Part shown: positions 53,431-64,000 of the stretch, piece by piece
Layout: the number at the start of each line of letters is the position of its first letter
How positions within the stretch are numbered: position 1 is the stretch's first letter
NCBI GenBank assembly: GCA_011503125.2
Contig: WWBZ02000001.1
Span: 5,766,001 to 5,830,000 of the forward strand
Source of the DNA: Botryosphaeria dothidea
Taxonomy: Eukaryota; Ascomycota; Dothideomycetes; Botryosphaeriales; Botryosphaeriaceae
Reading direction: 5' to 3'
Length of the DNA: 64,000 nt
Made by a program: the position numbers and the translations under genes
Notes under the pieces: generated by a model
What the model saw: the letters and a program-made list of their open reading frames with translations, nothing else
Told to the model about the DNA's origin: nothing
The model's database searches: none

Positions 53431-55094
53431 CTACAGCTTGATCAACACCGTCTTCTCCTCCAAAAAGTTGTTCAAGCTCTGCTTCAACCCCTCCCTGCCA
53501 ATACCGGAGGACTTGTATCCGCCAAACGGCATGTCAGCTGCCAGAGTTGGGCTGGTGCAATTGACACCAACCGTCCCCGCCTCCAAGCCCTTCGCAATCC
53601 GTATCGCGCGGCTAACGTCCTTCGTATAGACCGCAGAATACAGCCCGTACTCTGTATCGTTCGCCTTCCTCAGCGCCTCCTCCTCCGTCTTAAACGTGCC
53701 GATACACACGACCGGCCCGAAAATCTCCTCCTTCAGCGGCTTCGAGTCCTCAGGCAGATCCGTAAAGATGTGCGGGCCAACAAAATACCCCTTCCCCGCA
53801 TCCGCGTGCTCCTCGCCGCCGAGGATGAGCTTGCCGCCCGCCTCCTTGCCCAGCTGGATGTACCTGTTCACATTCTCAAACTGCATCTGGTCCGCCAGCG
53901 GGCCCATCTGCGTGCCCTCGGCCAGCGAATCCCCCACCTTCACCGCCGCATACCTCGCCTTGAACTTCTCGACAAACGCCTCCGCCACGCCCTCCTGCAC
54001 GTAGATGCGCGTGTTCGCCATGCACACCTGCCCCGTGTTGAACGTCATGCTGAACTGCGTGTCCGCCGCCGCCCGCTCCAGATCCGCGTCGTCGAACACC
54101 AGCGCCGGGCTCTTGCCGCCCAGCTCGAGGTGCAGGTTCTTCAGGTTCGAGCGGGCGGCGGCCTCGCTGATGAGGCGGCCCGTCCGCCCGGAGCCCGTGA
54201 ACGACAGCACGCGCACGTCCATGTGCGCGGCCAGCGCCGCGCCGCTGGTGGCGCCGTGGCCGTGGAGGACGTTGATGACGCCCGGCGGGAAGCCGGCTTG
54301 GGCGATGAGGGAGGCGATGAAAGCAGACTGCAAAGGCAAAAATCAACAACGGAAAACCCTCCCCGCGCGCTCTCGTGTCTCTCGTGCTTACCGTCAACGG
54401 CGCCTTCTCGCTGCTCTTGACCACGACGCAGTTGCCCGCCGCCACCATCGGCGCGGCCTTGCTGCCGAAGAAGATGGCCGGGCAGTTCCACGGGATGATG
54501 GCGGCCGCCACGCCGAACGGCTGCCGCAGCGTCAGGTTCAACATGCCCGGCGTGTGCAGGCTGGTCGCGCCCTGCGGCTCCCAGCCCAGCCCCGCGTTCA
54601 GCTCGAAGAAGCTGGCGCACGCGAGGTGGTCGTGGTACGCGCCGAGCGGGCGGCCCATCGCGACGGCCTCGAGGCGCGCCATCGGCGCGTGCGCGGCGCG
54701 CAGCAGCTCGGCGAGCTTGCGCATCGGGGCGGCGCGCGCGGCGGGCGAGAGGGCCGCCCACGCCGGCTGCGCGGCCTTTGCGGCGGCGACGGCGGCGTTG
54801 GTGTCGGCGACGCTGGCTTCGTGGACTGCGGGGGGGGGGGGGGTTTTTTGTGAGATGGAGGGTCAGGGGAAGGGGAGCGGGAGAGACGGACCAGCGGCGA
54901 CGGGCTCGCGGGTGGAAGGGCAGAGCAGCTGGAAGATCTTCTTGTCTGAGGATTCGACGAACTGGGGGACGGTTGGGGTCAGTTTGTGGCTCTGCGGTGC
55001 AGGTGAGGCTGCGTACCTCGTTGTTGATGAAGAGGCGGGTCTCAATCTTCTCCGTCGTGCCATTGGCACCGTTGGTCCCGTTTGTCGCTGTCAT
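53431..55094 (-). CDS. Aldehyde dehydrogenase (NAD(P)+-dependent, ALDH superfamily)
   Basis: Exons 55094-55017, 54961-54892, 54825-54392 and 54327-53431 join in phase for 492 residues, the usual ALDH length. Motifs: IIPWNCPAIFF, KSSEKAPLT, FTGSGRTGR, LELGGKSPALVFDDAD (general-base Glu), NTGQVCMANTRIYV (catalytic Cys), EEIFGPVV and PFGGYKSSGIGRE. The N-terminus is Thr/Asn/Gly-rich (MTATNGTNGANGTT). It is probably cytosolic and oxidises an aldehyde to an acid. The second intron carries a 14-base C run on the coding strand directly before its acceptor (54830-54843). Transcribed in the same direction as the P450 downstream. Confidence 0.95.
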
Positions 55095-56404
55095 GATTGC
55101 AGGCCCAATTGTTCGAGAGCTGAAGTGGCGGGAGAGCTTTGGACTTGATTCAGCCGTGCGGCGTCGGGATGGTCAGGGTTTAAATACTGTACCGGGCTCG
55201 CGGGGTAGTAGAGACAAGGATGGCCCCGCGCAAGCACCAGAGGATCAAACGTGCTCGTGTTTTGGTTGTTAGGAAGATGTGGAGGTAAAGGAGGAGCGGA
55301 AGGCTGAGATGCAGCTACGATACAGTCTACCACGCACTCATACAATCCCAAGGCCTGGCTTGGTGGTGATGCTGCAAGAGCTCGAGCAGGTCTTGCATGA
55401 AGCTCAAGCTCTTGCAGCTCAGGTTTAAAAAGAGCTCTGGCCGCAGATGTGCAAGGATGGGCAATGCGGTTCGGCTAAGATGTGGAGCAGATCGACTCGG
55501 CGTCTGAGCGGTTGCTCTTTAGTCGCTGCGCCCGTCTCAGGGCAGTTCTTTTCCTCACGCTCGTACGACACTGCCTTCCTGGAGGTCTGCAAAGACATTG
55601 AAGTTTGCTTCATGCCGTCTTCGGCACTATTTCTGACGCCGATCTTCGGAACCCTAAGGGAGGGGCGGGTGGATGATCTCTGCTACTTTGTCGAGCACTG
55701 GGTTTATCGCAGCTCTAAATCCGAACAGCAACCGGGCCCACAGCGCCTCTTTAGATCCAGCTGCGGAAATTGTGACCTGCCGCAACGCCTTCCGCCTGCA
55801 GAATGTCCGGACATGACGTGACAGCTGACGAATAGACGGCCCTCGCCAAGCAACTTGTCCACTCAAAAGCCCATTTCATCGATGGTTATGATTGATTTGT
55901 AAATACAGGGTTGATCGACTTTCCACACTGATTTGGTGCTGCGTATATCGCTCATACCTCAAACAGGCATGGCTTCAGTGTATGTAATCGACCCAGCCAT
56001 TCTATTCATTTCCATACCCCGCATGTGAGGAATATGGCTTTGCCGGCTTCTCCTGTTGCCGAACCCGAGTGTTACAACAGCTTGGTATCCATGTGGGGCC
56101 CGATAGATTTGATCCAGAGACGACAAAGTGCGGAAGTGTCGGAAGGTTTGTACAGATGAGGAGGGTTGCTGATTCAATTGGTGAAGCCATCTGCTTGGGG
56201 TCAGCGCATAGGGTCTGGTACAAAAAGAAGATACAGGCACACTCACCAAGAATTGGCATTGAGAAAACGAAGTTGGATATCATTTTGAATAATAAGTAAA
56301 CAAACGAAGCCCTTTCGGCAGCATGCAAAAAACCCCTATGGCTGCTGAACAAACGCCAGAAATGTGCTTGATCAATAGAAAAAGAAAATGTCGAAAGCAT
56401 TCCG
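55095..56404. other. Intergenic, nothing recognised
   Basis: 1.3 kb between the ALDH start and the GH76 stop. A 124-codon plus frame (55447-55821) has no motif and is not supported. Confidence 0.5.
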
Positions 56405-57886
56405 TTACTCCGAGGTTAGCATCCAATAAGCACCCGCGAGCATCCCGCCCATCAGCAGAATGGTAATGATGGCAGCACCCGCCCTGTCTGCCGTACCAAT
56501 CGGCTCGACGTTTTCCGTTGGCGTGTCCGGACTCGAAAGTCCCGCATTCGGATTTCCCTTACTCGTACCGCCCGTGTCGTTCGTCACCGGTCCCGGAACG
56601 AGGTCTACAAGTGCTGTCCCAATCATCTCCAAAGCGGCCATGTTCTCGCCCATTCCAACACTGCTCGTGCCATCAAACGCGCCCTTCGTCCACCTCAGAC
56701 TGCATTCCGCCGTTCCGTCGCCCTTGTCGTTGCACGCCGAAGCCGCAGCCTCGCGAGAGGCCTCAAGATACGGCTGGAGGAGGTCTGCCGTCCAAGGAGC
56801 GACCTTGATTGCCGAGGCCATCCAACGAGCCAGGTAGGCTTTGAATGTGCGCTGATCGATGTTGCAGGTATTACCGACCTCGCACGCCTTTTCCACCATG
56901 ATGTTGTTGTCGAAGAACACGGAAAGTCCGGTGATGATGCCAGTCACACGCTCCTTCCAGACGTTCTCTGTATCGCCGTCCGTCGCGCTCTAAAAGTCTT
57001 GTTAGAAAAACAAAAGCAAATATGCACAGGACACGTATGACGTACAATATTCCACATGGTGGCCGCGCCATGCAAGAAAATGCCAGCATTGTAAGTCCAC
57101 TGAGTGCGGTCGAATCTCGTGCAGTTGATTCTAGAGTCGGAGCCGTCGTAGAAGTGGTATTCCTCATTCACCAGTCCGAGCGTCTGCACCCAATTCCAGG
57201 CTTTATCGGCCCAGTCGGAGTATGTCGAGTTGCCGGTATACTTCGCCAACCGGGAGGCGACGTTGAAAAAACAGCCCTCGGTAATAGTGTTCTTGTAATC
57301 ATATCCGGCGTTGAAGCTGAAAATCTGCCATCGGAGACCGCCTCCACACGTAGAAGCATCCCAGCGACGGTACTGGGTGTTAAACACGGCTTGCGCAAGA
57401 GCAACCCATCCGGGTTTGTCATCCGGCGGGTCGGGGAATTTTGACTCTGCCGCTGACATTGCTGCCATTCCCCAGAAGCCCTGGTCGTCGTTTCCGAGTG
57501 ATTTCGACTGATTCGCCGGCATGTAATCCCAGTCGTCTCCGATTTGGTGTATCAAGCCCTGGACTGTCCAATCGTTGTACGTTTCGTCTCCCGTGTAGTG
57601 CCAGTAGTCGATGAGTGCGCCGAACATGGCTCCAGCTTGCCACCAGTGGTAGGGATCAGGCAAGTTTCCAGGCACATCACCCACGCGGTATCCATGGTAC
57701 CAATCCGTCATGCCTTTGGCAACAGGCTTCATTGCTGTCTTGATGGCATCTGGAAGAGACGGCCGTTAGTAATGCATTTGTCGAGGAGTTTCTGTGAGTC
57801 TGACCTGTGCTGCTCCAATCAATGTCCATTGCATGCGCTCCCTTTGCTGCCAGAAGCAAAGGGACAAACGTATCGTAGAATTTCAT
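56405..57886 (-). CDS. GH76 cell-wall mannosidase (Dfg5/Dcw1-like), GPI-anchored
   Basis: Exons 57886-57805, 57749-57046 and 56989-56405 join in phase for 456 residues. Signal peptide ([17 protein letters not shown]), then the GH76 fold: [48 protein letters not shown] (the catalytic Asp pair), [28 protein letters not shown]-like [18 protein letters not shown] and [19 protein letters not shown] Ser/Thr-rich linker and a hydrophobic tail ([22 protein letters not shown]) match a GPI-attachment signal or membrane anchor. Dfg5/Dcw1 enzymes attach GPI-mannoproteins to the wall glucan. An in-frame upstream ATG at 57928 would push the signal peptide inward, so 57886 is preferred. Confidence 0.93.
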
Positions 57887-59384
57887 CTTCCAGGTTGGAA
57901 AGCGCACGATCCCGGCGCCGCTCCGCAACTAGAAAAAAGGGCGTCGATAATGCTCCGACACGGTGTTTCAAGAATGTAACCAAGTTCCCTTCCTCAAGAG
58001 AGCATTAATACTGAGTGAGTGAGTGACTGCGGGCGAGTGTTTATGAGGCTGAGAAAAAGGAGCGGACATGACCGAAAGGCCAAGGAATACGCTCGTCGGA
58101 GAAGTGGCGGGAAGTCCAATATAGGTCCTCCGCCTTGAATGCTGGACCAAGCGTCATGTTCGCTAAAGGAGGTAAGAGCACGGTGTTGCCAAGGTGCCGA
58201 GGAAGGAAGAGAAACCCTTCATACGGTCAATACGAAAAGGGACAGCGACAACGAGTAGTGTTAAGAAGACGGGCCCGCCTGGCACCAAGGGACAATACGA
58301 CGGCAGCCACGCCGAAACTGAGCGGCTCGAAAAGCGCTGGCTGGAAGGGCTGCGTGGCAGGTTGTCCAAGGCAGCACTGCCTAAACGCCAAGGCCCCGCG
58401 TGAGAATGAGCAGGCGGCCAAGGAAAACGGGGCCCACCTCATTTGAGCATGAGAAGCCAGCTGGAAAGGAGAGATCGGGAGAGCGGTACCCTGAGAAGCC
58501 AAGGCCCGGCAAATGAGAATGAAGGCGCATGGCGGACGAACCAGGCGGTGCGAATGGGAGCAGAAGGGCGGGATAAGGTACGCCAAGAGCGGCGCTCGGA
58601 CAGCTGTTTAAGTGCCAAATGTCAAAACCAAGTCTCCGGCGCCGAAGACCCAAGGCGGAACGCCGGAGAGTGACGCGGTCAAACGATATGGAACGGTAGG
58701 AAGGCGAGCCAGCGAGCCAGTGGCGTGGAAGAACCTCACAGACGACAGCCACAGTGTAGCGCAAAGCTGTAGGCAAAGGGGCTGGATAACAACACCATTG
58801 CACAGTACAGACAGGCCAGAGCAGGGACAATGGATCAGACGCAGCTGTTGGTGAAGATGATACAGCGAGATCAAGATCAGCGAGGATGAGACGTCGAGAT
58901 GTTGTGGACTCCGCACGGGTGCTCCCGACTGCAGGTCATAGCGCCAAGTTTGGGGCGCAGCCATCGTTGACGCCCTTGGTGCAGCATTGGCGGCATTTGA
59001 GCGGTGCAAAGCCGCGACTCGAGATCAACTTTCCTGATTGGTGAGACGCTTAGGCTCAGCTCCCGACGGACGGACCCGATCCACGAGGTAGCGGGGTGTG
59101 TTGCCCTCAGGCTGATGAGATCATGGTGATGGCGTGAGGAGATGCGAATACGAGAATAGCAAAGTGTGGGGAGACTTGAGGAGTCAATGTTCGCGTGGAG
59201 ATTCGCGCCGACGCGTTGAGGCGGTGGAGAGAGGAAGGGATGGTTACTCAGCATCTGGTCACGTGAAGGGGCGAAAGAAACGGCATAGCAGAATATGATG
59301 AAATCGACTCGCGGCTCATCTGAGTACTTCATTCGGCAATCTGTCGTATAGCAAGCGAAAGACCTCGCATGTTGCGGCGTTCCG
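57887..59384. other. Gene-free region with a purine-skewed, repetitive core
   Basis: Between about 58140 and 58660 the plus strand is purine-rich, and the word CCAAGG occurs seven times (58189, 58285, 58366, 58388, 58418, 58499, 58650), with recurrent GAGAAGCC and GAGAATGA. Long frames on both strands carry no motif. It could be a decayed minisatellite or the remnant of a structured transcript. Confidence 0.4.
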
Positions 59385-59832
59385 TCACAGTCCCTTCACC
59401 GTCGCGACCAGGCTGAGCAGCGGCGCGACAAACAAACAAGCCAACGGCGCGTACTCGCCCACACGCGCGTACCGGTATGAATTGACGAAGCCCATGACCA
59501 CGGTAGCCGCCAGTGCGACAGTCTCCTCCGTTGTTTGTGGACCTCCGGTGCGCGCCCACTGCCAGTTCAGAGCCGCTACAGCAACATAGCGTCAACAAGT
59601 GTCCCTCACATCACGAGTCGCACAGGGGCTTACCCGAGACCAGCAGCGATGCGTTGAAGAAATCCCAGGCAGTTGCTGCTCCTGTTTGCCCGACCTTGCG
59701 ATCCTGGCTCGTCGTGGTGTCAATGCTGTCGAGCGTGGGATGCACCGTCTTGAAACCCATAGCAGTGTGGCCCGGGATGCTGATGGCATTGAGGACGGCG
59801 GCCGTCTTGTATAGGAGCTCGGTGATGGCCAT
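59385..59832 (-). CDS. Small membrane protein of unknown function (129 residues)
   Basis: Exons 59832-59634 and 59575-59385 join in phase across a 58-bp intron (GTAAGC ... CTGTAG) for exactly 129 residues plus stop. Hydrophobic stretches near residues 6-28, 58-70, 85-100 and 109-126 (PLACLFVAPLLSLVATV) suggest three to four helices. The motif SIPGHTAMGFKTVHP after the first helix and the loop TSQDRKVGQ are notable but not recognised as a family signature. The ATG at 59830-59832 has the favourable context ACCATGGCC. Probably an endomembrane or plasma-membrane protein. Confidence 0.68.
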
Positions 59833-60704
59833 GGTGAGTGTTGTGTCGATAGCGTTGACCCGAGGCTTGTGTCGGCGTTGTTGTTTTCGCTTGCACTCCG
59901 CGATTCGAGAAAGCACCGCCTTTCAGGCGTTGCTGCGTTCTAACTCCCAAAATTGAAACCAACGACGATGAAATGCTTCTACTCGAGCCTTCATATTTCA
60001 AGCTGGTAGGCGGCAGACCCCGCCTCCGCCTGCAACGTTTCACAGCCGAGGCGTCCGGCTCTCCAGCTCTTCCGCGCTCAGACCTCCACATGCATATTCT
60101 CTGCATCTCGAGACGAGAAGTCAATGTCAACTGTCGGCCTGCTGGGTATCACTAGAATTCTCGATATATCTGCGATTCTGTTTGTCTCCTGCGCCTTTCC
60201 ATCATAGAAACAGCCCTGTCTCAGCCCTCGTCCGCCGATCCTGTGGCCACATGCGGGGCTTGACGCATTTGGACTTGTGGCAGGTTGCTGCAGCTGATGT
60301 TGAGCGCCAATAGCCTTCGTCCAATGCAGCTTCATGGAGTAACGAAACATTCAACCGGACGCAAATGCAGTTCATTCTCACTGATGGAGCGATCCAGACG
60401 AATGCTTCGGCTACGACTTCTCGGTGGGAATACTGTATTCGTCGCCCACCGTCGGCTGCAGTACCCCAATGTGTCTTACCCGGCTGACTACACTGATTTG
60501 TGTTACATCTCAGCTCTCTCCCAGACATTGGTCACTTATCGCGTCCGAACCTGTTGGCCCGCTTTTCTTTCTGCTTAATCGTGTTCGTAATCGTTTCCAA
60601 TATTACTCCCGTGCATCCCACAACCTCTTTCCTCTTTCCCACTTCCACTTAGCTCTTTACTCTTCTACAGCAGACCCTGCATCTTCTCTCGCTTCCTCTA
60701 CGTT
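59833..60704. other. Divergent intergenic region, nothing recognised
   Basis: 870 bp between the small membrane protein and the esterase gene. The last 120 bp are CT-rich (TCTTTCC, CTTCC repeats), as in fungal promoters without a TATA box. Confidence 0.45.
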
Positions 60705-61968
60705 ATGTCTCTGATATTACGGCCTTCGGAGGCGATTGTATTCTCCGCTCTCCTCATTCCTTTCTTCGGCGTCGCTTTCGTCTGGTGTTCATTCACTTCT
60801 TTACCGATTGTCAACTTGGGTTACGAATGTTACCGAGCCTCTGGTTTCAATGTAAGGTCACGAATGGATTCAGTGTCATTTTGAATAACCACAGGCTCCA
60901 GGGGTTGCCCGAAAAGGAAGGATTGGCTAAAAAGGTTTTGATTGTACAGGACGCCGCAGATTACTACGAGTTCTCTGACATTAGATATGCCGCGCCACCG
61001 CTTGATCATCTACGATTTGAACCTCCAACACCTCCGATGAGCGGCATACCCTTCATGCAGGAAGACAGACCGTCACGTGTCTGTCCACAGAGTGTACCAC
61101 TGGATACATCAAGCGTTCCGCAACCGATATCTCAAAGTGAGGCCAACGCAACTGATCGAACTACGTAAAATCAACTAACCATACTCGAAGCTCCCAGTAA
61201 GAAGGAATATCAAACAGAGGACTGTCTTTTCCTGGATATTTTCGTCCCGCGAACTGCTTTTGACAAGCGAAGACAGGTCTTGGAAGGGGATTTCCAAGGA
61301 GTACCCGTTCTCGTTTGGATACATGGTCAGAGTCCCTCTTCTACTCCGCAATATCAATTCCTCATCTTTCCGTAGATGGAGGGTACTCGTCCGGCTCGAA
61401 GAATCATCTCAATGGAACGGCCAACTTCCTCAGAAGTGGATCGTCTGATGCATCTTCTTACTATTTCATCTTCGTCTCTATTAACTACCGTCTCGGCGCA
61501 TTCGGATGGCTCTCCGGTCCTTCATTCGAGTCTGAAAACGGCACCACGAACGTCGGCTTGCTTGACCAGCATATGGCCATTCAATGGGTACAAAACCATA
61601 TTCATCTCTTCAGTGGTGACAGGGACCGTATCTACGTAACGGAAGAAAGCGCGTCAGCCCTTAGTCAATATCCAAGTTCCATCACTCGGGTCTCGCAACA
61701 TACGAACAACAAATGCCAGGCCATTCCACCCCGAGAACTGCATGATCGTACCTTTAAGGATTTCCTGCGCCTTGCAAACGTCTCTACCTTATCCGAAGCC
61801 CGTACCTTACCGTCCGAACGTCTCATCGCTGTCAACGCTGCTATTGTTGGCAGCATTCCCCCATACGCCCCTTCACCCTTCGGCGCAGCTATTTATGATA
61901 GCGACGATGAGCAGCAACCGGATATGCACCGCCAACGCATGGAATTAGGCGGATGTAGCTTGCATTAG
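60705..61968 (+). pseudogene. Type-B carboxylesterase, truncated with altered active site
   Basis: Exons 60705-60851, 60950-61136, 61191-61325 and 61376-61968 join in phase for 353 residues; family members are usually about 550. Marks: N-terminal signal anchor, SDIRYAAPPLDHLRF, EDCLFLDIFVP, FVSINYRLGAFGWL, NVGLLDQHMAIQWVQ. The oxyanion-hole HGGG reads HDGG (WIHDGGY). The nucleophile elbow, normally GESAG, reads EESAS within YVTEESASALSQ. Sequence after it is shortened (family segment between the elbow and LANVSTLSEARTLPSE is partly lost) and the frame stops at 61968. Probably inactive. The gene lies just upstream of the GMC oxidoreductase, same strand. Confidence 0.72.
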
Positions 61969-62453
61969 TCTTGTGTCACTCTTGATGCAGCTACAAGGGG
62001 CGCCTCCATTACCCCGCACACCAAAAGCCACGAGTCCCGTCACTACGCTCACGAGAAGCAACTCGACCGTCTTTTGTCTTAGACAGGAGCTTCCACAGCT
62101 GGGAACCAATTATCACGTGGAAAGCGGGGTAGTATTGTTGAGGACAAGGAAACAACCCTCCATTTACGGAATAGAGGGCCGTCATCCTATATTCAATCGT
62201 TTGGCTTCGCAGGGGTATGTCCAAATGATCTGCATGTTTCTGGCAGTATATCATTCTTACTTCGTAAATTCGTCCGAGGGCTAAACTTTAAATCCAGCTG
62301 CATCAAGGAAGCCCCCCGTCCCTCCACAATACCACATTCATCTTAGTGTCGACCTTTCCAACACAGAAAACTTCTGTCAAGATTCTTGCACTCACCAGCA
62401 CAGACTGAGATGCTTCTTTCTCCAACTGTCACTCTTCATATTCTCTGATCATT
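61969..62453. other. Gap between esterase remnant and GMC gene
   Basis: 485 bp. It may contain the decayed 3' third of the esterase, but I could not match any segment. The end is CT-rich upstream of the GMC start. Confidence 0.4.
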
Positions 62454-64000
62454 ATGCCTGCACTGAATGCCATCCTTTTTCGCCTTCTCCTGCTTGTCCT
62501 CGTTGCGGCGGATAGCAACTCTACGTATGATTTCATTGTTGTCGGTGCTGGGACTGCCGGACTTGTTGTAGCGAATCGCCTTACAGAAGATTCGGACGTG
62601 CAAGTACTCGTCATTGAGGCCGGTTACTCCGTCCTCAACAATACCGGCTCCACTTTCCCGGAGTCAGACCCAAACTTCCAGACCAATCCCGGTTCGCTCA
62701 ATTGGAACTACCATACAGAACCTCAGACGACTGCAGACGGAGAAACGAGACTTTTGTTCTCTGGAAAGGGAATCGGTGGCTCCACCTTAATCAACGGTAT
62801 GTCTCTTTCTTTGGAAGCCTTGAGTCAAAACGTCGGATGCTTATCAAGCATGCCCAACAGGAATGCAATACCTGCGTGCCGAAGATGCTCAAATCGATGC
62901 TTGGAATCGTGCGGGTAACGAAGGATGGACCTGGGATGCGTTGTTTCCGTACTATAAGAAAAGCGAGGGTCTGCAAGTTCCAACAGGGAGGCAATTAGAC
63001 AACGGCGCTGCGTTTGAGCCTCAGTTTCATGGTTTCGAAGGGCCGCTGCATACTGGTTGGCCGCGGCAAGCACTGCAGAACGACTATTTCTTGACAGTCA
63101 AGGAAACCTTTCAGAATCTCGGTATCCCGTTCAATGAGGATCCAGTCGGCGGGAAGTCCAGGGGAGTTGCCGTACGCTTCCCAGAATGGATGTAAAAGGC
63201 TCTCGCTAATCAAAGTACCTTGATCCAGACATTTCCCAGGACAGTCACGCCCGGTAAGAAAAACATCCGGGATATTCGAGCAGATGCCGGCCGGTCATAC
63301 TACTATCCAGTTGAAGGCCGCTCAAACCTGCACATGATGATGGGAACGACAGCTCTCCGGCTCCTCTGGGACCTGTCTGATTCATCTGGAGGTGATGCCA
63401 TTGCCAACGCAGTAGAAGTCCTCCTTCCTAGCGGAGAGCGCTCTGTTATAAACGCTACTTCAGAGATTATTGTATCATGTGGTACTTACCGCAGCCCGGC
63501 ATTTCTCGAACATTCCGGCGTCGGCAATCCTTCGTCGGTCCCTCAAGTGCTACCTTCCAGCACTCTTAACATGCTGACTGCGCTCCAGAATTCTTTCCAA
63601 GTATGGAATCGATACGGTAGTCGACCTTCCCGGAGTGGGCGAGAATCTGTAAGCCAGCCTTGAAAAAATTGCAACATGCCATTACCGTAGTGAACTGATG
63701 CATTTGTCCGGGTGCAAATGTGCAGAAATGCCAGCTGAAGTCACGTCTAGATGAACGCTTGAGCTCCCTATACCCTTAAACCCGACCTCTCATGCCCAAC
63801 ACCGGCTCAGGCGCTGACAATCCCCGAACGCAACCAGACAAGACCAATCCCTCACACTCTTCTTCTTCGACGCCCCCGCCGGCTCCAACTACACCGGCAG
63901 CGCCCTCAGCGCCGCCTACCTCAACATCACCGACCTCCATGGCCCCAACGCGTCCTCCTTTGCCTCCACCATCCAGTCCTCCCTCCCCTCCTACGCCTCC
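62454..64000 (+). CDS. GMC-family FAD oxidoreductase (5' part)
   Basis: Exons 62454-62796, 62861-63171, 63229-63533, 63589-63648 and 63838 to the right edge, all phases matching. A signal peptide ([15 protein letters not shown]) precedes the flavin-binding [20 protein letters not shown]. Then [28 protein letters not shown] (the GMC-specific loop), [20 protein letters not shown] (GMC signature 2) and [16 protein letters not shown]. The TAA at 63193 lies inside the 57-bp intron 63172-63228, so it is not a lesion. The secreted GMC group includes glucose oxidase, aryl-alcohol oxidase and patulin synthase. The C-terminal catalytic domain is outside the window. Pairing with a carboxylesterase recalls some secondary-metabolite loci. 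Confidence 0.93.

Noticed and set aside
53770..55272. Several plus-strand frames of 160-280 residues across the ALDH gene
   Set aside because: Antisense shadows of GC-rich ALDH exons.
63172..63228. TAA in the GMC oxidoreductase as a third nonsense mutation
   Set aside because: It lies inside a 57-bp intron with GTACGC donor, GCTAAT branch and ATCCAG acceptor; splicing restores the family sequence.
1..64000. tRNA, rRNA, CRISPR arrays or bacterial-type operons
   Set aside because: No cloverleaf with a GTTCRA box, no rRNA core sequence and no regularly spaced repeats were seen; intron-rich fungal gene structure throughout.

Overview
The window is genomic DNA of a filamentous ascomycete (Pezizomycotina). 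Genes carry short spliceosomal introns (about 45-85 bp) with GT-AG or occasional GC-AG ends and CTAAC/CTGAC-like branch sites. The gene content is typically fungal: a HET incompatibility gene, a SesB-type hydrolase gene, a DUF6594 membrane protein, an Alt a 1-like secreted protein, P450s, a urea amidolyase and a Dfg5/Dcw1-type mannanase. There are no operons, Shine-Dalgarno sites or bacterial features. I cannot name the species.

Layout. (1) 0-6 kb: a HET gene cut by the left edge, a divergent multi-pass membrane protein and a Gfo/Idh/MocA oxidoreductase. (2) 6.6-7.05 kb: a three-exon gene for a 91-residue secreted peptide with ten cysteines. (3) 7.5-15.9 kb: a urea module, with a DUR3 symporter and a DUR1,2 urea amidolyase diverging from a 630-bp promoter that holds five GATAAG motifs. 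Both genes carry lesions: a frameshift with probable deletion in DUR3 and one in-frame TAG in DUR1,2. (4) 15.9-34 kb: a gene-poor, transposon-rich compartment. It holds an Alt a 1-like gene with a hAT-type MITE just after its stop codon, two solo LTRs of one family, three copies of a shorter LTR family sitting in or at two decayed genes (a RING protein and a SesB-type hydrolase), another small secreted protein, a Fot1/Pogo transposon inside the GC-AG intron of a DUF6594 gene, and a MULE-like fragment. (5) 34-57.9 kb: a metabolic run of P450, MFS sugar transporter, FAD monooxygenase, SDR, a 70-residue zinc-binding-like protein, a secreted beta-lactamase-like protein lacking its catalytic SxxK residues, an acid sphingomyelinase-like phosphodiesterase with an in-frame TGA, a second P450, an aldehyde dehydrogenase and a GH76 protein. 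(6) 59-64 kb: a small membrane protein, a truncated type-B carboxylesterase and the 5' part of a GMC oxidoreductase cut by the right edge.

How the genes relate. DUR3 would import urea and DUR1,2 would convert it to ammonia and CO2, under likely AreA/NIT2 (GATA) control, but as sequenced the pathway looks broken. The P450, MFS, FAD monooxygenase, SDR and ALDH genes could serve uptake and oxidation of a small molecule. No polyketide, peptide or terpene synthase is visible, so a biosynthetic cluster is not established. HET and SesB-type genes belong to fungal allorecognition gene families. All splice models are inferred by eye from frame continuity and family resemblance, and none was checked by transcript or database search.
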